Assembly: GCA_038230415.1 (NCBI GenBank) | Contig: JBBRNH010000021.1 | Span: forward strand, 1 to 64,000 | Reading direction: 5' to 3' | From: JBBRNH01 sp038230415 | GTDB taxonomy: Bacteria; Bacteroidota; Bacteroidia; Cytophagales; Spirosomataceae | DNA: 64,000 nt | In this document: positions 43,947 through 52,009 of the stretch, piece by piece | Layout of the letters: the number at the start of each line of letters is the position of its first letter | Numbering within the stretch: position 1 is the first letter of the stretch | Notes under the pieces: generated by a model | What the model was told of the DNA's origin: nothing | Database searches by the model: none | What the model saw: the letters and a program-made list of their open reading frames with translations, nothing else | Program-made: the position numbers and the translations under genes

Positions 43947-44650
43947 TCTCCCTAAAAAAAATCGAAAAGGTCTATCGCACCAGCACCATCGAAACGCTGG
44001 CCCTGACCAACATTAACCTGCACATCGGGGCGGGCGAATTTGTCTCCATCATGGGGCCAAGTGGCTGTGGCAAATCCACGCTGCTGAACCTGATGGGCCT
44101 ACTCGACGCGCCCAGCGCGGGGCAGGTCGAGATTGGCGGGCAAACCGTGACGCAGTACCGCGACAAAGACTTAGCCCAACTCCGCAACCAGAAAATCGGA
44201 TTCATTTTCCAGAGTTTCCACCTTATCAATGACCTCTCGGTTCTCGACAATGTAGAAATTCCGCTGCTGTACCGGGCTGCGTCCAGTAGGAAAGACGATA
44301 CCGTTGGGCCGACCCGTCGGCAGATGGCGCAGGAAGCCCTCGAAAAAGTGGGCCTGAGCAACCGGGTGAAACACTTTCCGGGGCAACTATCGGGGGGGCA
44401 AAAGCAGCGCGTCGCCATTGCACGGGCCATTGTGGGCCGCCCAAGCATCATTCTGGCCGACGAACCGACCGGCAACCTCGACAGTGGGATGGGCAACGAA
44501 ATCATGGCGATTCTGCAACAACTCAACGCCGACGGAGCCACGATTATCATGGTGACGCACGACGAAACAATGGCGAAAAAGACCCAGCGGCTCGTCCGGC
44601 TGTTCGACGGGTCAATGGTGGGCGACTCTACACTGATGTATGATGTATGA
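43943..44650 (+). CDS. ABC exporter ATPase (MacB/LolD type)
   Basis: The 235-residue protein has Walker A GPSGCGKST, Q-loop in FIFQSFHLI, signature LSGGQKQRVAIARA, Walker B IILADEPTGNLDS and H-loop VTHDE. This set is typical of the ATPases that work with FtsX/MacB-type permeases. The last residues (LMYDV) and the stop are encoded by the repeat arm that starts at 44634, so the natural C-terminus was probably changed by the repeat. Confidence 0.92.
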   Translation: MISLKKIEKVYRTSTIETLALTNINLHIGAGEFVSIMGPSGCGKSTLLNLMGLLDAPSAGQVEIGGQTVTQYRDKDLAQLRNQKIGFIFQSFHLINDLSVLDNVEIPLLYRAASSRKDDTVGPTRRQMAQEALEKVGLSNRVKHFPGQLSGGQKQRVAIARAIVGRPSIILADEPTGNLDSGMGNEIMAILQQLNADGATIIMVTHDETMAKKTQRLVRLFDGSMVGDSTLMYDV

Positions 44651-44707
44651 TACAGGATGTATTGCAGACCCGCTAACCATATATCATACATCTCATCTCA
44701 TACATCA
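44634..44707. repeat. inverted-repeat spacer between ATPase and permease genes, entering coding sequence
   Basis: TGATGTATGATGTATGATA (44634-44652) matches the inverse of 44682-44707 except for 7 extra bases in the right arm. The left arm contains the last codons and stop of the ATPase gene. The right arm ends one base before the ATG of the permease (44708). Confidence 0.8.
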
Positions 44708-45946
44708 ATGCTAACCAACTACATCAAAATCGCCTGGAAGGTGTTGCTGCGGCACCCCTTCTACACGTTCATCACCCTTTTCGGCATCAGTCTCACGCTG
44801 ACCGTGCTGATGGTGCTGACCTCGTTTATTGACCACCTTATTGGGGTGCATTACCCCGAAACGAAGCGGAATCGGTCGCTGTATATGATGCAATTGGGCA
44901 TTATCGACTCGACAAAAAACTCGCGAAATCAGAGTTCGCTGAGTTACAAGTTTCTGAAGCAGTTTGTATTGCCACTCCAAACACCGGAGAAGATTGCGAT
45001 TGTGTCAGACAGGATGACCACCAACAGTTACGTGGGCAGTAAACGGCTTAGGCTGGGACTCAAATTCACGGATGCCGCCTTTTGGGAGATCACTGATTTT
45101 GCCTTCGTTGCCGGCAAGCCCTACCGCCAGCCAAACGTAACCAACGGCGACAACGTGGCGGTTATCTCTGAGTCGTTTCGGGATGATTACTTCGGCAAGG
45201 AAGCCGCCGTTGTGGGCAAATCCATTGAAGTGGACAACACGCGATACCGCGTATTAGGCGTAGTGAAAAGTGTACCCGATACCCAACTGTTCACTTCTGC
45301 CGATGTGTATCTGCCCTACACAGTGCCAAAAAGTAATTACCTAACCGACAGCTATTTAGGAATGTTTCAGGTCATTATGCTGGCCCGCGACAGTCAGAAT
45401 ATGGCCGCTATCGAGCAGGAGTACAAAGAGGTTATCAGCCGTATTCCGGTGCCGTTTGTCGATAACGGATTCAAAGCCTATCATCTTGAGACAGATGCTA
45501 AAACGTACTTCGACACGTTCGCCAATACGCAGGCAGGTGGCCCCGATATCGCCACGTTTTTAACGTTGGTTGTCCTGTTCGCCCTGATGTTCATGCTGCT
45601 GCCAGCCCTGAATCTTGTCAATCTCAACGTGGGCCGGAGCATGGAGCGAGCATCGGAAATTGGTATTCGTAAAGCCTTCGGTGCGCCCATCACCACGCTG
45701 CTGGGCCAATTCATTATCGAGAACCTGTTTATCACCCTCCTCGGTGGACTCCTTGCGTTGGGGTTGTCGTGGATCATCATTACGCTCATCAACCAAAGCG
45801 GCTGGATTGCCCACCTCGACATGACCATCAATCTTACCGTCCTGATTGTCAGTACGTTGCTTACCCTCATCTTTGGCGTTTTGTCGGGCATTATTCCGGC
45901 CTGGCGCATGGCTAAACTCTCCATCGCCGACGCGCTGAAATCATGA
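44708..45946 (+). CDS. ABC exporter permease 1 (FtsX/MacB type)
   Basis: The 412-residue protein starts with one TM helix (FYTFITLFGISLTLTVLMVL), a large periplasmic MacB-like domain (YVGSKRLRLGLKFTDAAFWE, VAVISESFRDDYFGKEAA), and three C-terminal TM helices with the FtsX motif ASEIGIRKAFGAPITTLLGQ. The frame is open to 44657 but that is repeat. Its partner permease follows with a 4-bp overlap, suggesting that the two form a heterodimer. Confidence 0.88.
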   Translation: MLTNYIKIAWKVLLRHPFYTFITLFGISLTLTVLMVLTSFIDHLIGVHYPETKRNRSLYMMQLGIIDSTKNSRNQSSLSYKFLKQFVLPLQTPEKIAIVSDRMTTNSYVGSKRLRLGLKFTDAAFWEITDFAFVAGKPYRQPNVTNGDNVAVISESFRDDYFGKEAAVVGKSIEVDNTRYRVLGVVKSVPDTQLFTSADVYLPYTVPKSNYLTDSYLGMFQVIMLARDSQNMAAIEQEYKEVISRIPVPFVDNGFKAYHLETDAKTYFDTFANTQAGGPDIATFLTLVVLFALMFMLLPALNLVNLNVGRSMERASEIGIRKAFGAPITTLLGQFIIENLFITLLGGLLALGLSWIIITLINQSGWIAHLDMTINLTVLIVSTLLTLIFGVLSGIIPAWRMAKLSIADALKS

Positions 45947-47115
45947 TACGCCACCTCTTCACCCTTATCTGGAACAAGAAGCGAAGCCAGGCGCTGCTAC
46001 TTGTCGAAATCTTAGCTTCCTTTCTGGTACTGTTTGCGGTCATGAGTCTGCTGGTTTTTAAGGTCGGCAATTATTTGTCGCCTATTGGCTATCAGTACCA
46101 AAACCGCTGGGCCGTTACGCTCGATTGGGGTAGCCTGCCCGACTCGCTGGCCGACCCGATCCGGCAGCGACTCAAACAACGCGCCCTTGCCTACCCGGAG
46201 GTGCAGGCCGCCAGTTTCTCGTCGGGCAATACGCCATTTGCCAATGCCACCTCCAACGGCGAGCATCACTGGAACGGCAAGGTGATAAACAGTTTTCACT
46301 TCTGGACCGACGACGACTTCGCCCGGACAATGGATATTCCGGTGCTGGAAGGCCGTTGGTTCAATCGAAGCGACGCTGCGGTCACCATTGAGCCAATTGT
46401 CATCACGCAGACCTTGCGCCAACAAGTTTTTGGCAGCGAGAACGTGATTGGGCGGATACTGGTGGCCGACGATGACCCTAAATCCAAGTCACGCATCATT
46501 GGTGTGGTTGGTAACTACAAACGGGCGGGCGAGTATGAAGAAAATAGCCCCGGTACGTTCTACAGGTATCAACGCGACAGGTGGCAAAATACGCTGGTGT
46601 TGCGCGTACGTCCCGGCACCGATGCCCGGTTTGAAGCCCGGCTTATAAAAGATTTTGGCAACATCGCTAAAGAATGGAGTTTCGCCGTGAATTATATGGC
46701 CGATCAGCGCGAAGCAAAACAGAATCAGGAGGTTATACAAATCGCTACGTTCCTGATACTCATTACGTTTCTGCTCATCAATGTCGCCCTCGGTTTGTTT
46801 GGCGTACTGAACGTGAGCATTGCCCGTCGGCGGGGCGAGATTGGTCTGCGCCGGGCGTTGGGAGCTACCGAGGGCAGTATTTCCTGGCAGTTTGTGGGCG
46901 AGATGTGGGTACTGGCGACCTTCGCCTTAGTGCTGGGCCTGCTGCTGGCCGGGCAGTTTCCGCTCCTCAACGTCTTCGACCTCGACGCGGGTGTTTATCT
47001 CGTGGCGATGGGTGTTTCGGTGGTGGTGATCTACCTGCTCGTTACGCTGTGCGCTGTTTTCCCCAGCCGACAGGCCGCGATGGTGCAGCCCGCCGTGGCC
47101 TTGCATGAAGAATGA
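45943..47115 (+). CDS. ABC exporter permease 2 (FtsX/MacB type)
   Basis: The 390-residue protein has the same design as permease 1: N-terminal TM helix, a periplasmic domain with QTLRQQVFGSENVIGR and IIGVVGNYKRAG, then three TM helices with RRGEIGLRRALGATEGSISW. Its C-terminal TM helix is followed by SRQAAMVQPAVALHEE. It would pair with permease 1 and the ATPase to make a MacAB-TolC-like pump; the substrate is unknown. Confidence 0.88.
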   Translation: MIRHLFTLIWNKKRSQALLLVEILASFLVLFAVMSLLVFKVGNYLSPIGYQYQNRWAVTLDWGSLPDSLADPIRQRLKQRALAYPEVQAASFSSGNTPFANATSNGEHHWNGKVINSFHFWTDDDFARTMDIPVLEGRWFNRSDAAVTIEPIVITQTLRQQVFGSENVIGRILVADDDPKSKSRIIGVVGNYKRAGEYEENSPGTFYRYQRDRWQNTLVLRVRPGTDARFEARLIKDFGNIAKEWSFAVNYMADQREAKQNQEVIQIATFLILITFLLINVALGLFGVLNVSIARRRGEIGLRRALGATEGSISWQFVGEMWVLATFALVLGLLLAGQFPLLNVFDLDAGVYLVAMGVSVVVIYLLVTLCAVFPSRQAAMVQPAVALHEE

Positions 47116-47138
47116 TTGGAACCGCATCGGCGGACCGA

Positions 47139-47198
47139 CGGATTAAACGGATTTACGCTGATTTAAATAGAAAAATCTGTGTAAATCCGCTCAATCCG
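47139..47198. repeat. inverted-repeat spacer between permease 2 and the response regulator
   Basis: Two 26-base arms (47139-47164 and 47173-47198) match inversely at 22 positions and are flanked by further degenerate copies up to about 47211. The element separates the exporter genes from the regulator genes in what otherwise seems a single operon. Confidence 0.7.
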
Positions 47199-47228
47199 TG
47201 TCATCCGCGTTCTATCTTTCCCATCACT

Positions 47229-48611
47229 ATGCTCCTGATTATTGACGATGATGTTGCCATTCAAACCTCGCTTTCGCTGCTGTTCAGGAAAGAAGGCTTC
47301 GCCGTGCGCGTGGCCGACGGGCCGTTTGAGACGCGGGAGTTTCTGGAAACCGAAACACCGGAAGCGATTTTGCTCGATATGAATTTTTCGGTTGATACGT
47401 CGGGCGACGATGGACTTCGGCTGTTACGCTACATTCGGGAGCGGTTGCCCAACGTGCCGGTGTTGCTCATCACGGGCTGGGGCAGCATCGAACTCGCCGT
47501 GCAGGGCATGAAAGCCGGGGCTAACGACTTCATTACCAAGCCCTGGCAAAACGACCACCTCGTGCAGTCGGTCAGAACGGCGATAAAATTAGCGGGGCTG
47601 GGCCGGCATCCCGGAATACCCGTTTCGGCGGGTCGGCGGCAGTTGAACGAGCAGTTTCAGTTTGAGAATATCGTGGGCGAAGACCCCAAGCTGTTAGACA
47701 TTCTGACCACCATTGGCCGCATTGCCCCCACCGACGCGCCGGTGCTGATTACGGGCGAAAGCGGCACGGGTAAAGAACTCATTGCCGAGGCTGTGCATCA
47801 GAACAGCAAACGAAAACGGCAGCCGTTTGTGAAGGTTAATCTGGGCGGCATTTCCAGCACGTTGTTCGAGAGCGAACTCTTCGGCCACGTGCGCGGAGCC
47901 TTTACCGATGCCAAAACCGACCGCGTGGGCCGCTTTGAACTCGCGAACCGGGGCAGCATTTTTTTGGACGAAATCGGCGAACTCGACCCGGCGGCTCAGG
48001 TGAAATTGCTCCGGGTGTTGCAGGACCGAACGTTTGAGCCGCTCGGCAGCAGCAAATCCCGCACGGCAGATGTCCGCGTAATCTGCGCCACCAACCGAAA
48101 TCTGGAGGAGATGGTTGCGTTGGGTACGTTCCGCGAAGATTTGTTTTACCGGATCAACCTGATTACCGTCCGGCTGCCCGCCCTCCGCGAACGCCCGGCT
48201 GACATTCCCCGATTGGTCAGTTTCTTCACTGATAACCTAAAAGCCCTCTATGGACGACCCAGGTTGCGGGTAAGCAACGAGACTCTGAACTGGCTGACAA
48301 CCCTGAGCTTGCCCGGCAACATCCGGCAGTTGAAAAACATAGTCGAACGCGCCGTTCTTCTCGCCCCCGGCGACACGCTGACCATTGCTGACTTTGAAAA
48401 ACATCTGCCCACTGGTGGCTCTCTTTCGTCCTTTTCTCAATCGGCCTCGTTCCCGTTGCTGACTCTTGACCAAATGGAACGGCAGCTAATCGAGCGGGCC
48501 ATGACCCACCACCAAAACCGGATTGCCAATGTAGCGCGGGCGTTGGGCATCACCCGGTTTGCATTGTATAGAAGGCTGGAAAAGTACGGAATTGCGTATA
48601 ATACAGAATGA
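47229..48611 (+). CDS. NtrC-family sigma-54-dependent response regulator
   Basis: The 460-residue protein has an N-terminal receiver domain with phosphoacceptor D50 (LLDMNF), an AAA+ domain with Walker A GESGTGKE (near 176), the sigma-54 contact loop as GAFTDA (near 223) where the usual form is GAFTGA, Walker B IFLDEIGEL, and a Fis-type HTH at the C-terminus (RIANVARALGITRFALYRRL). It activates sigma-54 promoters such as the one at 41153. The frame extends to 47112 but through a repeat; the ATG at 47229 starts the receiver fold. It overlaps the kinase by 4 bp. Confidence 0.93.
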   Translation: MLLIIDDDVAIQTSLSLLFRKEGFAVRVADGPFETREFLETETPEAILLDMNFSVDTSGDDGLRLLRYIRERLPNVPVLLITGWGSIELAVQGMKAGANDFITKPWQNDHLVQSVRTAIKLAGLGRHPGIPVSAGRRQLNEQFQFENIVGEDPKLLDILTTIGRIAPTDAPVLITGESGTGKELIAEAVHQNSKRKRQPFVKVNLGGISSTLFESELFGHVRGAFTDAKTDRVGRFELANRGSIFLDEIGELDPAAQVKLLRVLQDRTFEPLGSSKSRTADVRVICATNRNLEEMVALGTFREDLFYRINLITVRLPALRERPADIPRLVSFFTDNLKALYGRPRLRVSNETLNWLTTLSLPGNIRQLKNIVERAVLLAPGDTLTIADFEKHLPTGGSLSSFSQSASFPLLTLDQMERQLIERAMTHHQNRIANVARALGITRFALYRRLEKYGIAYNTE

Positions 48612-49900
48612 AATTTCAGACCCGCTACCTCCTCTATATCCTCGGCCTTCATGCGGTGCTGGCTGGGCTGACCTTTCAGTTACTCAAGGAAAACAAGCCC
48701 TGGTTCATTGCGTCGGAAGCGTTGCTTGGGCTGTCGTTATATGTGGCCGTGCAGATTTACCGGGCGTTCCGGCAACCGTCAGTATTTATCTCGTCGGGCA
48801 TCGAAGCCATTCAGGATAAGGACTTTACGATCAAATTTGTGCCGACCGGAAACCGGGAAGTGGACGAACTGATTCGGGTTTATAACGGCATGATTGACCA
48901 GCTCCGCACCGAGCGCACCCGGCAGGCCGAACAGCAGTTTTTTTTGGACAAGTTAATAGAAGCCGCACCGATTGCGATGCTGATTTTTGATTTCGATGCC
49001 CGCGTATCAGCCGTGAACCCCAGGGCGCGGCAATTGTTGCGATTGTCCGATGCTGACTTGCTCCAAAAACCACTGTCGGCCATTCAGCATCCGTTGTTTA
49101 CCCACCTCGCCCAGTTGCCGCCCGACCAGCCCCAAACCATCAAATTAGCGGGCGTAGAAACCTACCGGGTGTTGCGGGGGCAGTTCATGGATCGGGGTTT
49201 TCGGCGGCAATTTTTGTTTATCGAAGAGTTGACCGCCGAGATTATCGAAACCGAAAAAAAGGCATACGGCAAGGTAATCCGAATGATGGCCCACGAGGTC
49301 AACAACTCCATCGGGGCCGTCAACTCCATCCTGCACATTGCCGAACCCGACGTGGCCGATGCCGATGTGCAACAGGCTGTTCGGGTAGCTATCGAGCGCA
49401 ACAACCGGCTCAACCAGTTCATGCGCCGGTTTGCCGATGTCGTGCGGCTTCCTGCGCCAAACATCGCCCCGGCCAATGTGAATGATCTGGTAAAAAACGG
49501 GTTGCAACTCATGCAGCCGCAGGCCCGGCAACGGAGTGTTTCACTGACCTCGTGCTTGCCCGATATGCCTGTGAATCAACTGATTGACGTTGGGCAGATG
49601 GAGCAGGTGTTGGTCAATATCGTAAAAAACGCGCTGGAATCCTGCCGGGCGGGGCAAGCCGTAGAACTTATCCTGACCAACCGCGAACTGCTCATCCGCA
49701 ACAACGGCAAACCTATCACTAACGATGTAGCCCTGCACCTGTTCGGCCCGTTTTTCAGCACAAAACCAACCGGGCAGGGCATCGGCCTGACGCTTACCCG
49801 CGAGATTCTGCTGAATCATGGGTTTGGGTTTTCGCTGAAAACCGACGCTGACGGTTGGACGGTGTTTCGGATTGACTGGCAGCCGGTCAGAAGTCGCTAA
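48608..49900 (+). CDS. membrane histidine kinase partner of the NtrC-type regulator
   Basis: The 430-residue protein has two N-terminal TM helices with almost no periplasmic loop, a HAMP-like region (about 60-100), a PAS domain (AAPIAMLIFDFDARVSAVNP), the phospho-acceptor His in MMAHEVNNSIGAVNS (near residue 228) and an HATPase domain (NIVKNALESC, GQGIGLTLTREI). The lack of a sensor domain outside suggests that it reads a membrane signal or the transporter itself. That is inference. Confidence 0.9.
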   Translation: MKFQTRYLLYILGLHAVLAGLTFQLLKENKPWFIASEALLGLSLYVAVQIYRAFRQPSVFISSGIEAIQDKDFTIKFVPTGNREVDELIRVYNGMIDQLRTERTRQAEQQFFLDKLIEAAPIAMLIFDFDARVSAVNPRARQLLRLSDADLLQKPLSAIQHPLFTHLAQLPPDQPQTIKLAGVETYRVLRGQFMDRGFRRQFLFIEELTAEIIETEKKAYGKVIRMMAHEVNNSIGAVNSILHIAEPDVADADVQQAVRVAIERNNRLNQFMRRFADVVRLPAPNIAPANVNDLVKNGLQLMQPQARQRSVSLTSCLPDMPVNQLIDVGQMEQVLVNIVKNALESCRAGQAVELILTNRELLIRNNGKPITNDVALHLFGPFFSTKPTGQGIGLTLTREILLNHGFGFSLKTDADGWTVFRIDWQPVRSR

Positions 49901-49910
49901 TCAACGTAAA

Positions 49911-50088
49911 TTATGGATAACGCTGTTTTTTTAGTGCCGGTAGGCACGGAATGTTTGTAGAAAAGAAAAATTCGTGTGTTTTACCTCGTGCCGTAGGTAC
50001 GGAATCATTCCGTACCTACGGCACAAAACTGATAATCAATTACTTACTACTACAAACATTCGTCCCCTGCGGGGCCAATTATCCATAA
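49911..50088. repeat. nested palindromic element, MITE-like, between kinase and HAD genes
   Basis: Outermost TTATGGATAA (49911-49920) is repeated inverted at 50079-50088. Inside, GAATGTTTGTAG (49949-49960) returns inverted at 50050-50061. In the centre a perfect 37-base palindrome, 18-bp arms with one central base, spans 49988-50024. Its left arm has a diverged copy at 49934-49952. There is no ORF. The structure looks like one repeat inserted into another. Confidence 0.8.
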
Positions 50089-50116
50089 CTCTTAAGTTCG
50101 TTAAACCTGCCAAGAG

Positions 50117-50962
50117 TCAGATCACCGCCGATTCGCAAACGTAGGTGGGAATAATGCCCGTGCTTTGGATTCTGACGGCAGCTTCGTCGGCGTTGGTGTT
50201 GCCGGTCAACACAAGGGCGGTATCCAAGCCAAATTTGTTGCCGCCTAAGATATCGGTGCGGAGCGTATCGCCAATCATCAGAATATCGCGTTTACCAATG
50301 CCGAGGGCCGGGCTGATCTGCTCGTAGGCCAGCATAAACAGTTGAGCATCGGGCTTGCCGAACCGGATAAACTGCTTCCCCACGATGCGCTCGATCATGT
50401 CGGCCACACCCCCAATCGCCACCGCCACCTGATTGTTGGTGATCGGATAGGTGGTGTCGGTGTTGGCAACAATCACCGGGATATTCCGCAGCCGGAGCAG
50501 GTTGATGGCCTTGTTGAGGTCGGTGTTCCAGTCGAAACCTTCATCATCGAGCAGTACCAGCGCGTTAATGTCGGCGAGGTGGTCTAAGTCTAACTGCCTG
50601 ATTGACAGCGTTTGTAGCCCGGCTGTTTCGATGTAATGGGCCGAGTCTTCGGTGCCGAGGTAAGCCACCGTTCCATGCGGCACTTTGAGCGACAGGTACT
50701 CGCGGGCGAGCATCCCGGACGAAACAATCCGGTCGGGGGTGATGGCCGACAGGCCCAGCCGATGATACGATTCGGCCATATCGTCGGGGCTGCGCGAGGC
50801 ATCGTTGGTCAGCACATAAAATTCGCGGTTGTTGGTCGCCAGCCAGTCAAAGGTTTGGGCAATGCCGGGAATCAGTCCCCGGTAGTTTTTCAACACACCA
50901 AAGGCATCGAAGAAAAACACGCGGTAACGGTCGGCGATGGTGGCGAAATTGGAGAGGTTCAT
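50117..50962 (-). CDS. HAD-superfamily class IIA hydrolase
   Basis: The 281-residue product starts with motif I FFFDAFGVL (nucleophile Asp), motif II VLTNDASRS, and later FGKPDAQLF and MIGDTLRTDILGG (motif IV). The residue two after the nucleophile, normally the acid/base Asp, is Phe, so phosphatase activity may be weak or altered. It is the last gene of an operon with a kinase and a glutamine-synthetase-like ligase; 3 bp separate it from the kinase. Confidence 0.85.
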   Translation of the reverse strand: MNLSNFATIADRYRVFFFDAFGVLKNYRGLIPGIAQTFDWLATNNREFYVLTNDASRSPDDMAESYHRLGLSAITPDRIVSSGMLAREYLSLKVPHGTVAYLGTEDSAHYIETAGLQTLSIRQLDLDHLADINALVLLDDEGFDWNTDLNKAINLLRLRNIPVIVANTDTTYPITNNQVAVAIGGVADMIERIVGKQFIRFGKPDAQLFMLAYEQISPALGIGKRDILMIGDTLRTDILGGNKFGLDTALVLTGNTNADEAAVRIQSTGIIPTYVCESAVI

Positions 50963-50965
50963 GAG

Positions 50966-52009
50966 TCAGAGAGCCAACGCCCGCAGAATTTTGTCGGCAT
51001 CGAAGGTACGTTCCAGGGCGGGGAAATAAATCTCATAAGCCTCGCGCTGAAGCTTGGTGGCGTAGGTGCGGTGAAAAAAATACCGCCCGTACTTAATCAC
51101 GTAGTTCAGGATAAAGAACCGATACGCTTCCTCCATAAACCGGATTTCATTTTCGGTAAGCGGGTTTACGGCGTGATATTCGCGCAAAAACAGCAGAAAT
51201 CGGTCTTCCATCAGCGGCCCGGCCAAATAGCTAAACACCGTGCGGTCGCCCGCGTCAGACACCACGCGGCTGAAAAAGTAGAAGTCCATCACCCGGTAAC
51301 TGATTCTGAACCAGTCATAATCCCAGCGCGAGAAGAGTTCGAGGTTATCGGTGACGGAGAAATTGCCGATGTTCCAGTCCACAAAAACGGGCATTGTTTC
51401 TACCTGCCCGGCCACGAGTTTCTGCCGGTTGGTCAGGAATAAATCGCACTGCCGACGGAGCGTGTCAATATGGTTGCGGTGTTCAAACTGCCCCGCGTTG
51501 GTATCTAAAATCTCCAGTAAATCGCGTACATCAGAACGGAGCGTTTTGCTGGATTTGGGCAGCACCGGGCTGACCCGCGCACAGGCCCGGTGAAACTTTG
51601 CCACCTGCACGGCCAGCCGTTTAATGTCATCATCCTGCAACCGGCGGGGCATCCGGTGCTGAGTGCGAATGGGGTTATAAAACACGACCCAGGCATTCAC
51701 AAAATCGTCTTGATGATGGTAGGTATAGACCTGATTATGTTTCAGGAGCGATTTCGCCAGCACATTCTCAAATGGGTACAGCAGGTTATTGGACAGGGCC
51801 TGAATGATCCGGTGGTCTTCCTTAAAATGTTCATACTTACCGAAATACGACAGCTTGGCAATCACCGTGTCGCCCCCGTCGAGCCGCACCCGAAAGACGT
51901 GATTGGTGGACACCCGCGCCGAAATATCTTCGATGGCTTTTATAGGCTGCGAAGGGTCAAAACCAGCCCACGCCTGCCGGATAATGGCCGGATAGTCAAT
52001 GAGTTTCAT
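50966..52009 (-). CDS. aminoglycoside-phosphotransferase-fold (APH) small-molecule kinase
   Basis: The 347-residue protein has the APH/choline-kinase fold: ARVSTNHVFRVRLDGGDTVIAKLS (ATP-binding Lys), the catalytic Brenner box VDWNIGNFSV, and the metal-binding WDYDWF. The substrate is likely a small alcohol or amine. Its start overlaps the stop of the glutamine-synthetase-like gene (ATGA). The start at 52009 is chosen over an in-frame extension to 52069 that only overlaps that gene. Confidence 0.8.
   Translation of the reverse strand: MKLIDYPAIIRQAWAGFDPSQPIKAIEDISARVSTNHVFRVRLDGGDTVIAKLSYFGKYEHFKEDHRIIQALSNNLLYPFENVLAKSLLKHNQVYTYHHQDDFVNAWVVFYNPIRTQHRMPRRLQDDDIKRLAVQVAKFHRACARVSPVLPKSSKTLRSDVRDLLEILDTNAGQFEHRNHIDTLRRQCDLFLTNRQKLVAGQVETMPVFVDWNIGNFSVTDNLELFSRWDYDWFRISYRVMDFYFFSRVVSDAGDRTVFSYLAGPLMEDRFLLFLREYHAVNPLTENEIRFMEEAYRFFILNYVIKYGRYFFHRTYATKLQREAYEIYFPALERTFDADKILRALAL

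Noticed and set aside
44657..44707. 17-codon extension of permease 1
   Set aside because: It is encoded by the repeat element; the ATG at 44708 begins the typical MacB-like N-terminus.
47112..47228. 39-codon N-terminal extension of the response regulator
   Set aside because: It translates the inverted-repeat spacer; the receiver domain begins exactly at the ATG at 47229.
49911..50088. Insertion sequence
   Set aside because: There is no transposase ORF and no target-site duplication that I can see; it is better described as a nested palindromic element.
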